IMG/VR virus record: IMGVR_UViG_3300007236_001594
Span: 1-23,941 of that record
Direction: 5' to 3' (one strand)
Length of the DNA: 23,941 bases
DNA from: a virus
A model generated the notes under the pieces. The model saw only the letters and a program-made list of their open reading frames with translations. It was not told where the DNA came from and did no database searches. Shown piece by piece: positions 1-8,172 of the stretch (the first letter of the stretch is position 1; each line of letters opens with the position of its first letter). The position numbers and the translations under genes were made by a program.

Positions 1-1912
1 CGCCCACATTTGACGGCACATTGAAATTTCCAGTTCCTGTCGTTCCGTTGTCCTGGTCAACACCGCTGGTGTTGTGTCCTTTAATCGCCCAAGCGTAGTT
101 TGTCCCCTGGACCCACGTTGAGCCTCCGTCTTCGCTGAACCTTAAATAGATAGACTGGCCTGAACTAGAGACTATGAGGTTCACCTCATCCAACTCGTAT
201 TGATCGTATGTGCCATCTATACCGGTTGTAAAATCCAAAGATGAAGATGCACTTGCAGTCTTTGTGTCGAGTAGTACACGCTGTCCAGACATACGCGGAG
301 TATAGAACCCCGTCGCATCGTGCGCCCGATATTCCCTACTTTCTTTCGGCCACAATGGAACAGGATCACGAGCGTCCGTAGTGCCTTCATTAATCGCATC
401 GCCACTGGCGGGCCACACCCAAGCAGCTTCCGCACCGCTGTTTGTAATCCAGACACTTCGACCAGCTACAGCACTCGGCAGTACAACACTATCGCCTTGA
501 TTAGCGCACGTAGAGATCAGTACGTTATCTGTCGTCAGTGCTTGTCCACCGGCTTGTGTTTGTGTGGTGCTGGCTGTGACTGTTCCGACATCCATGATGA
601 AGTTATCGGTAACTGTTAGATCACCTGGAACAGTAATATCGCCACTCAACTTGGCAGATGTAACGGTACCGTCGGCAGGAGTGCCTACGGACAGCGTAGA
701 ACCCGTCGTTGCTTCGACCTCGGCAGTACCAGTCGGTATCGCCGCATCAAATGTCACAACTGCGCCAGACAACGACCACGTTGAACGGTGCTGCGTCACA
801 CCGTCGAACGATATGGTCGTGTTGTTCTCGGAACCAGGAGAAATAGAAAGTGTCAACTGCGTGGTCGTACCGCTGGTGTAGTCGGTGGTATCGACAAACG
901 TATCCACCGTCATGTTACCGGCAGAGGCACCGAAGCCAACGCTGGTCCAGTCATCAGGTGTACCATCCGTATCCGCTATCAGCGTGGAACCAGAACCTGC
1001 CGCCGAGATAACCAACGACGCACCGAGGTCGATGGTCTCCGACCCCGCCGCCGTAACCGTGATAGCGTTGCCGTCGCCGGTCGTCTTCTTTAGGCTGATC
1101 CGCCATCCGTTACCTAACGTGGCGATACTTCCGAGGACAATGGAAACTGCTCCACCAGAGGTATCAACACTTATCAACTCACCGTCTTGAGCCGCCGTCG
1201 GAGTGTAGGGGCTGTCAGCGAACGTGATGTAGGTCACGTCGTTGTAGATGATGTTCTCAGCCGAGGCCGCAGCCGAGGCCGCACTTGCTGCAGCGTTGGT
1301 CTCACTGGTTGCGGCGTTAGTCTCACTAGTTGCAGCGTTGGTCTCTGAGGTCTGTGCGTTAGTCTCAGCCGACTCCGCAGCCGTCTGGGCTGCTTCCGCA
1401 GCGGCTTGAGCAGCTTCCGCCGCTGCCTGGGCGGTAGCAGTCCCAGCGACTTCGGTATCTACATAAGCCTTCGTGGCTGCATCCTGAGCCGACGTAGGGT
1501 CCGTCACATTCTTGATGGGCTTGGATGCCGCGTTCCAGTGCGCGTCTGCATAGTCTTCTTGCATAGCTTCGGACGCACGGTCCTCGGCTTCCTGGCTACG
1601 GTAGAACGCCTGGGTACTGTCGGTATCTAGATCAGCTTCCGTAAGGTTACCAGGAGCCGTGTAGTCCACTAGTCGTGTAGCCTTCGAGGAGTTCCGTCGA
1701 ATTTGAATTACTGCACTACTGGCTGGGATAGAACCCGCATTGAAGCGGACAGTAGTCCCAGTGACAATCGTGTAGTCGTTCCCCGCTCCTTCAGTCTGGA
1801 GGGTACCAGCAACATACACTTCAACGTGGGACTCTTGGAGGTAGGAAAAGGAAATGGTGTAGTCGGTTGTTACACCGTCCCCGGTGTAGTCGTCAGTCGC
1901 AAGTTTTACCAT
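1..1912 (-). CDS. Tail fibre protein, T7 gp17-like N-terminal part (partial)
   Basis: Receptor-binding fibre; 637 codons are present and the gene continues beyond the window. The N-terminus, ATDDYTGDGVTTDYTISFSYL, with VEVYVAG, DYTIVTGTTVRFN and IQIRRNS (about 5-90), is the conserved tail-attachment domain of T7-type fibres. QDAATKAYVD leads into an Ala-rich coiled-coil shaft (about 157-220) that contains four heptads of the type ETNAATS. Beyond it come beta-rich modules (ISLKKTTGDGNAITVTAAGSETIDLG; a triad TVTSAKLSGDITVPGDLTVTD) and then repeats rich in Thr, Ser and Gly. The start is the ATG at 1912 with GGAG 5 bases upstream; 35 bases separate it from the gp16-like stop. The receptor-binding tip is not seen, so host range cannot be read. 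Confidence 0.9.
   Translation of the reverse strand, partial: MVKLATDDYTGDGVTTDYTISFSYLQESHVEVYVAGTLQTEGAGNDYTIVTGTTVRFNAGSIPASSAVIQIRRNSSKATRLVDYTAPGNLTEADLDTDSTQAFYRSQEAEDRASEAMQEDYADAHWNAASKPIKNVTDPTSAQDAATKAYVDTEVAGTATAQAAAEAAQAAAEAAQTAAESAETNAQTSETNAATSETNAATSETNAAASAASAAASAENIIYNDVTYITFADSPYTPTAAQDGELISVDTSGGAVSIVLGSIATLGNGWRISLKKTTGDGNAITVTAAGSETIDLGASLVISAAGSGSTLIADTDGTPDDWTSVGFGASAGNMTVDTFVDTTDYTSGTTTQLTLSISPGSENNTTISFDGVTQHRSTWSLSGAVVTFDAAIPTGTAEVEATTGSTLSVGTPADGTVTSAKLSGDITVPGDLTVTDNFIMDVGTVTASTTQTQAGGQALTTDNVLISTCANQGDSVVLPSAVAGRSVWITNSGAEAAWVWPASGDAINEGTTDARDPVPLWPKESREYRAHDATGFYTPRMSGQRVLLDTKTASASSSLDFTTGIDGTYDQYELDEVNLIVSSSGQSIYLRFSEDGGSTWVQGTNYAWAIKGHNTSGVDQDNGTTGTGNFNVPSNVG
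1283..1366 (-). repeat. Four 21-bp heptad repeats in the tail fibre shaft
   Basis: Four consecutive 21-base units encode ETNAQTS, ETNAATS, ETNAATS and ETNAAAS, followed by AASAAAS. The seven-residue period fits a trimeric coiled coil. The copies differ at synonymous positions, so this is an older expansion than the one in the scaffold gene. Confidence 0.88.
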
Positions 1913-1947
1913 GAAGACTCCATTGGGAGCCTTTATGGCCCCTCTTG

Positions 1948-4900
1948 TTAGTTAGCTAGATCAATGACTCGGAAGTCAGGGTTATCAATAACGAGGTTCC
2001 CATACCCCCGCTCAAAGGTAGAAATAAGTGTGGAGAAAGGTCGTAGCTTATTGGCTTGTTGAACGACCTCATCTACGGACGCTCGACCGGCACCTAGGCG
2101 AAAGACTTTCTCACCTAAGAGGGCTGTGTCAGCGGCTAGGCCACCATTAACCCCGAGTGCTGTGGAGAACCAATGACCACTACGGCGGTACCTAGAAGCA
2201 CCACCTAACTCAGCAGCTTGAGCGGCTGCGGATATAGGAGCCGACAGGTACGCCAAGAACCCTGAGCGGTCGAGGATTTCAAAGGCTGTGTCAGGAAGGT
2301 TCTCTTCCTCCCACATATCCGATACGTCCTCACCACGGAGCTTAGCTTTACCCATAGCAACAACAGAGCCCGCCACAAGAGTGAGCAACGCCGCTGAGGA
2401 TGCCTGGACGTGTTGGCCCATAGCACCACCTTGGATCATTGGGGTGATGAAGCGGTTCAACGTCGCAAAGCCGAACGTGTAAAACTGAAGTAGCGTCTTC
2501 ATGAAGTCATTCGACATTAAGGTGGGCGTGTCCCCAATACCAGGGGTAACGATGGCACGGTTCATGTCGCGCTGAATAGCAATCTTGTAGACGTTAGCTA
2601 GTCGTACATCGAACTCACCGAAGTCAACATCTAGACGCCCGTTCTCATCCAATCTGGAGAACTTCTTGAACTGGCCCGCTAGTTGCTCAGCTTCGGACTT
2701 ACCGATACCTAAGGATGCTAATCGCGTCTTCTCGAAGTCCGTGAGCTTACTGTAGCCCATCGTCATTTCTCGAAGACGGTATGACATCTGAACGGCAACC
2801 GTTGTTTTCATAAAACGGTTCCAGAAAGGGAGTGCCCCCATGGTCGCTGAGGCCCCTGAGAGACGCTCACCAGCCCTGTCGATAGCATTCGTAATACGGT
2901 GCGTCATAGTCCCAGGGAGACCAATACCATACTGCTCAACCCGATATAGGTCAGTGTCACCAAAGCGGCGACCGAGCATCATGGCGGAACTACCAGCCTC
3001 CAACGAATAGATGAAGGAGAGTAGTTCGTTGTGTTCTAGGTTACCCATGGACTCCATGATCTCCTTCCCATGCTTAACAAACGCGGGTAGGATTTGATGG
3101 TGTAAGGCTACGGCCCCGACGTCCGTAAGGGACGTGAGACCGAAGCCAGAAGCAAACCGAATGACATTAGCTTGACGCATCTTCTTAGAGACCCAACGGA
3201 GAGCCGCCATACCGCCGTGACTATCCGCTTCGTACATACCGAGGAGTCGGTCCTTCATATGGTTTGTATCTTCAACCATTTGTTTAGACTCACTACGGTA
3301 ACGATTAGCAAGCTTAGTGTCCCCTTTAGCTTCCGCTTCGTTGATTAGCGTACGGTAGTCATCTTCAATAGCGCCAATGACTGTCCGCTTGTTCATATCA
3401 TTAGAGACTCCCCAGGCGTCGAACTCCAAACCCTTCTGTAGCCCAAAGACTTCACGAAGAGCGAGGTGACCCGAAAGCTGCTCGTACTGCGTGTTTAGAA
3501 GGTTAGGGAGGTCCCGTCGGAGGAATGATCGACCAAAGCCTCGGTCAGCTAAGGCCTCCTTACGGAGGGCGTCGTCGTTGATATGGATCACACGCTCTTT
3601 GAAGCGTCCTGTTTCCCCTACAACGTCATCAAGGACCGTACCCGTCGAAGGGACGTGCCGTCCTTTTGCCAACTGTCTGGCGATCTTCTCTACGATATCA
3701 GTGATACCGGGGAGCTTGTTGTGCTTCTTTAGCTCCCGCTTTATCCCACGTACGGTCTTGGCGTTTTTGTTACGCTCTTTATTGTATGTACGTACAAGCT
3801 GCCGCTCTTGGAACTTTCGACCCTTGAGATACTCTTCTTGCATCTCCAAACGGCGAAGCTCGATCTGAACAGCCTCTAGCTTCCGTGCGAGACTCTGCTC
3901 CTCACGGATCAATGGGTTTAGACCAAACTGAGCTTCCTTAGCTGTGGCGTCTGCTGTAGCAGTTCCTATAGTCGTCGGAGTAGGCTCGGCGAGGTGACTT
4001 GCGGTCTTAGCCTCACCCAATGGAAGATCAAACGCAGTACTCTTCACCTCACCACCTACGGGGATGAACTGCTGCTGACGGGCTAGGGTAGTCGTCCTAG
4101 CGGCCTCAGCGGCCTTGGCGAAGGCCCTAGCGTTCTTCTTAGCGACCTTAGTGGCCTCACGGGCTTTTCTATGACTAAGCGCTAACTCATCCCTCTTCTT
4201 GAGGGCTAGCTTGCGGGTAACCTTGACAGTTTCCCGGTCCACCAACTTAAGGGTGCGTAGGGTCTCACCAGCGGTTAGCTCGGACTGTTTTAGTTTCTCT
4301 TCAGCGCCCTTAAGCTCGTTCTCAAGCATTTCAGATTTCAGCCAGAAGCTGTCACCCGCATACTCGTCAGCTATCTCTCTATGGAGTTGAGGGTTAGTAT
4401 CTGCAAGTTCATCGAACTCAGTCCGCGATAACTTCTTAGACTCTTCAAGCCATATATGGAACAGGTCGCTGTCGTGGTTGATAGCTACACGGTACAGGAA
4501 ATTCTTAAACTCATCGAAATTCTCAGTGATCGTGTAGGGGTCCCAGGACTGCATGACACCATAATCCCTACCAAGGGCTTTAGGCCTCGCCTGTTCTAAT
4601 TCGATGTTTGGGTTAAGCTCAGACACCCGTTGGTCACGGGCTGCTCGAGCGTCAGCTATGATCTTATCTTGAGTCGCTTGTACAGTAGCAAAGTCATCAG
4701 AACCCCGCGCCGCCTTCTTAGCAGCGTTAGCAGTCTTTATGATGCTGTTGGTCTCAGCACGGATCATTGCACGGTCAGCAAGGAGCGAGGCTAAGTTATC
4801 TTCATCCCTGAGGACCCCAAGCTCCAACATCTTGGACTCGAAGAACTCATTAGCCTTGTGGATTTCCTCAGCGTACTGCTTTGAAGCAACCCTGATCTTT

Positions 4901-6189
4901 TCAAGCCCAGACTTCCCAAACGTCTCCGCGATACGCGCTTCTAGGGCGTCATCCACAATATCGTTGTGGAGAGAGCGGAGGGTCATTTCGTTGTAGGCGT
5001 TGGCAATCTCTCCGGACTTCTTAAATCCAGGTATACGACTGACACCTAGGTCTTTAACTAAGTTACGAAGGATACTTTCTCCAGTGACCTGAGCGGTCTT
5101 CCCTACGTTAGTGTAGAAGTCCCGAATGTCTTCAGCAGACAAGGTGGTAGCGTGACCAGCCCGATTAGCATTAGTAAAGATATGGGATGTATTGACCAAC
5201 GCTGTGAATATCTTACGACCGACTTGACTAGCAGAGTTAAATGCACGACCTGTCGGAGTCGCTTGGTTTATCTTCTGAGCAACAAAGTTATCACGCTCTC
5301 GGCCTCCTCCTCGAACCTTAACCTGATCAGGTCGCCCAAGGACACCATCGGTGTTCTCTGCAGCGCTTACAGTACCAGGAGTCTGCTCGCCGCTGAAGGT
5401 CTCCGTACGGCCTTCACCAGGAGTGTAGACCGAAACGTCCTCATCTATATTAGGGTGGAACGGGTTATCTGGGTTACTGGGATGGAGGGGATGCGTCGGG
5501 CTCCTTGCGAACGCAAAGGCCCCTAGACCGCCCGCAAGGACCGTGGAGGCCCCTATGTTCATGAAGGACTCTTCTAAGGTGCGGAGGTCTTGGAACTGGT
5601 GGAGAAGAGCCTCACTCACGCCTGTGAGGGCCGTGGTTTGCGTTAGGAAGCGCGTCAGCTTAACTGCGCGTGTAGCCTTACCAGCCACACCGACCACAGG
5701 GATATAGGTCGTGGGATCAAGTAAGGCTGTAGCGAAGGCACCAGTGAGTGACCCCGCGATGTTACCTTCCATTACGCGGAGAGCTTCACGCTCTTCCTCG
5801 ATGGAGGTTACTCTAGCGTTGAACTGATCCTCATTGAACACGTCATCGAACAGACCGTCGTTGATGGCAAACGCCATATCCTGGGTCTTATCTTCGTCCC
5901 AATTTGATTGGATGTACTCAGCGACATTAAAGCCATCATCGATCACTTCAAAGTCTGGGTTATTCACGCGACGCTGAAGTGTAGCTTTTCCCGTACGGAG
6001 AGCTTCAATAGCGAAGTTCTCACGGACCGCCGCCGCTTGGAAGGCATCGAAGAACGTCGGTGCTTCGTTCTCACTCAACGCGGCGAAACGAGAACGTCCC
6101 TCATTAGGGTCAAACGAGAAGGCCCCATTTACAGGAAGTTCCGTGCGGGGTGCCTCATCGACGAACAAGTCGTCGTTAGTCTCGGCCAT
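1948..6189 (-). CDS. Large internal virion protein, T7 gp16-like
   Basis: A 1413-residue protein in the place of T7 gp16 (1318 residues), which is ejected into the inner membrane and helps to pull in DNA. It lacks the N-terminal transglycosylase of T7 gp16; the muralytic domain is in a separate gene upstream. N-terminal residues are acidic and Phe-rich. Two hydrophobic segments occur at about 140-175 (GSLTGAFATALLDPTTYIPV) and 205-225. Two long charged, heptad-like stretches (about 620-715 and 755-840) predict coiled coil. A C-terminal hydrophobic segment (SSAALLTLVAGSVVAMG, about 1265-1282) and FLAYLSAPISAAAQ could insert into the membrane. Its ATG lies within the 59-residue gene; GGAG stands 11 bases upstream, so coupling is likely. 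Similarity to gp16 is by order, size and character. Confidence 0.8.
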   Translation of the reverse strand: MAETNDDLFVDEAPRTELPVNGAFSFDPNEGRSRFAALSENEAPTFFDAFQAAAVRENFAIEALRTGKATLQRRVNNPDFEVIDDGFNVAEYIQSNWDEDKTQDMAFAINDGLFDDVFNEDQFNARVTSIEEEREALRVMEGNIAGSLTGAFATALLDPTTYIPVVGVAGKATRAVKLTRFLTQTTALTGVSEALLHQFQDLRTLEESFMNIGASTVLAGGLGAFAFARSPTHPLHPSNPDNPFHPNIDEDVSVYTPGEGRTETFSGEQTPGTVSAAENTDGVLGRPDQVKVRGGGRERDNFVAQKINQATPTGRAFNSASQVGRKIFTALVNTSHIFTNANRAGHATTLSAEDIRDFYTNVGKTAQVTGESILRNLVKDLGVSRIPGFKKSGEIANAYNEMTLRSLHNDIVDDALEARIAETFGKSGLEKIRVASKQYAEEIHKANEFFESKMLELGVLRDEDNLASLLADRAMIRAETNSIIKTANAAKKAARGSDDFATVQATQDKIIADARAARDQRVSELNPNIELEQARPKALGRDYGVMQSWDPYTITENFDEFKNFLYRVAINHDSDLFHIWLEESKKLSRTEFDELADTNPQLHREIADEYAGDSFWLKSEMLENELKGAEEKLKQSELTAGETLRTLKLVDRETVKVTRKLALKKRDELALSHRKAREATKVAKKNARAFAKAAEAARTTTLARQQQFIPVGGEVKSTAFDLPLGEAKTASHLAEPTPTTIGTATADATAKEAQFGLNPLIREEQSLARKLEAVQIELRRLEMQEEYLKGRKFQERQLVRTYNKERNKNAKTVRGIKRELKKHNKLPGITDIVEKIARQLAKGRHVPSTGTVLDDVVGETGRFKERVIHINDDALRKEALADRGFGRSFLRRDLPNLLNTQYEQLSGHLALREVFGLQKGLEFDAWGVSNDMNKRTVIGAIEDDYRTLINEAEAKGDTKLANRYRSESKQMVEDTNHMKDRLLGMYEADSHGGMAALRWVSKKMRQANVIRFASGFGLTSLTDVGAVALHHQILPAFVKHGKEIMESMGNLEHNELLSFIYSLEAGSSAMMLGRRFGDTDLYRVEQYGIGLPGTMTHRITNAIDRAGERLSGASATMGALPFWNRFMKTTVAVQMSYRLREMTMGYSKLTDFEKTRLASLGIGKSEAEQLAGQFKKFSRLDENGRLDVDFGEFDVRLANVYKIAIQRDMNRAIVTPGIGDTPTLMSNDFMKTLLQFYTFGFATLNRFITPMIQGGAMGQHVQASSAALLTLVAGSVVAMGKAKLRGEDVSDMWEEENLPDTAFEILDRSGFLAYLSAPISAAAQAAELGGASRYRRSGHWFSTALGVNGGLAADTALLGEKVFRLGAGRASVDEVVQQANKLRPFSTLISTFERGYGNLVIDNPDFRVIDLAN

Positions 6190-6355
6190 ACTTCACTTGT
6201 CTCCGTAGGTAGATAATGTAGACGAACATCATGATGGTTAGGACAGGCCAACCGTACACAAATATGTACACATTGGCCTCTTCATAGGTGGTCCCCGTCG
6301 ATGCGGCGATCCACTTAAGTACACCCACGCAAATCCAGAAGACTGTGTCCGTCAT
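6176..6355 (-). CDS. 59-residue membrane protein (possible holin-like)
   Basis: A short gene with a strong ribosome site (AGGAGG 4 bases before the ATG), located directly after the lysozyme gene. It overlaps the next gene by 14 bases. The N-terminus, TDTVFWICVGVLKWIAAS (2-19), is a hydrophobic, Trp-rich amphipathic segment; TGTTYEEANVYIFVYGWPVL leads into a second span, TIMMFVYIIYL (40-50), and the end is basic (RRQVKYGRD). Basic residues at the C-terminus place that end in the cytoplasm. Size, two hydrophobic segments and a position beside a lysozyme fit a small holin, but family membership cannot be shown; a membrane component of the ejection machine is the alternative. Confidence 0.72.
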   Translation of the reverse strand: MTDTVFWICVGVLKWIAASTGTTYEEANVYIFVYGWPVLTIMMFVYIIYLRRQVKYGRD

Positions 6356-6363
6356 AGTTCCTC

Positions 6364-8160
6364 CTAGGCGGCTGTGTCAGTGTCAAATCCAGTGTTGTCG
6401 TCAGTCGTCTCGGTCTCTTCTTGCTCACCCGTGATGGGTCCTAGATCGATCTCGAACTTTGCACCCGCACCTTCCTCCGTGGCACCAAACAACGCCCCAG
6501 CCCGACGGACTACGGCGTAAGGACCAACGGCACCTGAACTCGTCAGGACCTGACCAGCAATCTCAGATATATGAGCCACCTTATCCAAAAACGTCGGGAA
6601 CTTTTTTTGGAGCTTCTTAGCATCGTTGAAGTTATACACGTCGCGAACTACAAGATGTCCGCGCTCATCTATGCGCCACGCAAAGTCACCTAGAGTAGCC
6701 TTCACCGAGAACTTAGAATCCCCGATCAGCTTAAAGGAAGAGGGATCGACGTCCTTGGTACCATTCGTGTAGTCCTTAGTGTAGGAGACACCCGCCCACT
6801 TGGTGGGACCAGCGGACACGTCAATACCCTGACGTTCCGCCGCACGAAACGCTACGTCCTTAATGTAAGTCTGTTCATTACTATTGAAGTAATCCGCGCC
6901 CCTCACATCGTCTAGGTCGAAGCCTAGAATGTGTGACATATAGCCACGTATATGTGACGGAACTATGTCAGCGAGCAATGAGCCTTCAACCTTAGGCTCT
7001 TCGGACTCAGGAGCTTTAGGCTTCCTACGAGGAACTACGTCAGCGAGTGATGAGCCTTCAACCTTAAGCTCTTCGGACTCAGGAGCTTTAGGCTTCCTAC
7101 GAGGTACCGGGAGACGGTACGCTTGCCGGTTAGTAGTCTCGGCCTCTAAAGATACCGAAAACTTATGAGAGAGTTTCTCGTCAGTGTACTCACGAGTAAT
7201 GCTACCCATCGCTGGAACTTGCTCTGTGATCATATCGATCACTAAGCTCTGACCAACGTGAATCTTATCAGGGTTTTTGATATCGTTCAGATTAACCAGG
7301 TCTTCTACCGTCGTATTGAATTGCTGAGCAATCTTAGACAACGAGTCGCCGCGCTGGACTTCGTAATTCGAGAGCATGTCACTCCCAGTACCACCGACCA
7401 ACACCTCATCACCAAAACGGTCATTGAAGGCGAGCTTAAACTCCTCGGTGTTACCAAAGAATTGCTGTGCTTCAATATCACGGCGGTTCTGAATACCTCT
7501 GTGATTTTCCTTATTAGATCGGTTTAGGATTTCCTCTGCTGCCAGCTTCGTCTCACCTTGTCGAACAAACTCAGTAAGACGTGGACCGATCAATGAGGGA
7601 GCGTTGTACGCGAGAGAAGTCAGGGCGATCATTTGGTGTTCAGGGATGTACACGTCCTTACCGATCTTGTTCCTGACGATCTCTTCATACTCAGGGACGA
7701 TGTTGTCAAACAATGCGCGGCTTTGAGTCGGCAACAGCCGATCCTTACCCTCACGTATGTCATCGAAGTCCACACCAGGGAGAGAACGCTCCCAAAGCTC
7801 ACGAGCCTCAGGAGAGTCCATATTGAAGCCTAGGCCTACCGTACGGTTGCCCTTATGGTCGTTATAGACTTCTAGGCGCTCACCCTCACGCTGCCGGATG
7901 AAATCATACAGGCGGTCACGATAGCGGTTACCGGGTTGGGCGTTTTTCCCATCCCGTGCGGAAGGACCATTCTCCATAATATGTTCCCTCTGAAGTGCTT
8001 GGAGTTTACTAAAAGCCCCAGAGAACGTCTTAGGAGCCCCACCGACGTGGCGGGTGATCCCCGCACTCGGGGAAATCCGTTCGTCCTCAGCAAGTCGGGA
8101 AACGGAGTCGTCATAGAAGTTCTGAACGAACTCCTCTTCCTTCACAGGATTCTTAATCAT
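6364..8160 (-). CDS. Virion-associated lysozyme (GH24) with LysM domain
   Basis: A 598-residue protein placed among the internal virion genes and expected to open peptidoglycan during DNA entry. Residues about 80-240 form a T4-lysozyme-like GH24 domain: REGERLEVYNDHKGNRTVGLGFN puts E92, D101 and T107 at exactly the spacing of the T4 lysozyme triad (E11, D20, T26), and ALTSLAYNAP is the conserved second helix. A LysM repeat follows at about 266-308 (YEVQRGDSLSKIAQQFNTT to HVGQSLVI), for peptidoglycan binding. Residues 352-399 are two 24-residue repeats rich in Pro, Lys and Arg. The C-terminal 190 residues form an unrecognised domain. T7 carries its muralytic activity as a transglycosylase in gp16 instead. 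AAGGA precedes the ATG by 6 bases. It could also double as the lysis enzyme, as no other is seen. Confidence 0.85.
   Translation of the reverse strand: MIKNPVKEEEFVQNFYDDSVSRLAEDERISPSAGITRHVGGAPKTFSGAFSKLQALQREHIMENGPSARDGKNAQPGNRYRDRLYDFIRQREGERLEVYNDHKGNRTVGLGFNMDSPEARELWERSLPGVDFDDIREGKDRLLPTQSRALFDNIVPEYEEIVRNKIGKDVYIPEHQMIALTSLAYNAPSLIGPRLTEFVRQGETKLAAEEILNRSNKENHRGIQNRRDIEAQQFFGNTEEFKLAFNDRFGDEVLVGGTGSDMLSNYEVQRGDSLSKIAQQFNTTVEDLVNLNDIKNPDKIHVGQSLVIDMITEQVPAMGSITREYTDEKLSHKFSVSLEAETTNRQAYRLPVPRRKPKAPESEELKVEGSSLADVVPRRKPKAPESEEPKVEGSLLADIVPSHIRGYMSHILGFDLDDVRGADYFNSNEQTYIKDVAFRAAERQGIDVSAGPTKWAGVSYTKDYTNGTKDVDPSSFKLIGDSKFSVKATLGDFAWRIDERGHLVVRDVYNFNDAKKLQKKFPTFLDKVAHISEIAGQVLTSSGAVGPYAVVRRAGALFGATEEGAGAKFEIDLGPITGEQEETETTDDNTGFDTDTAA
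6964..7107 (-). repeat. 72-bp tandem repeat (2 copies) in the lysozyme gene
   Basis: Two 72-base units (7036-7107 and 6964-7035) encode near-identical 24-residue blocks beginning VPRRKPKAPESEE, then KVEGS and LAD. They differ at a few positions only (L/P, S/L, V/I). They form a charged Pro-rich hinge between the LysM part and the C-terminal domain; a change in copy number would keep the frame. Confidence 0.9.
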
Positions 8161-8172
8161 CGTGTGTCCTTG

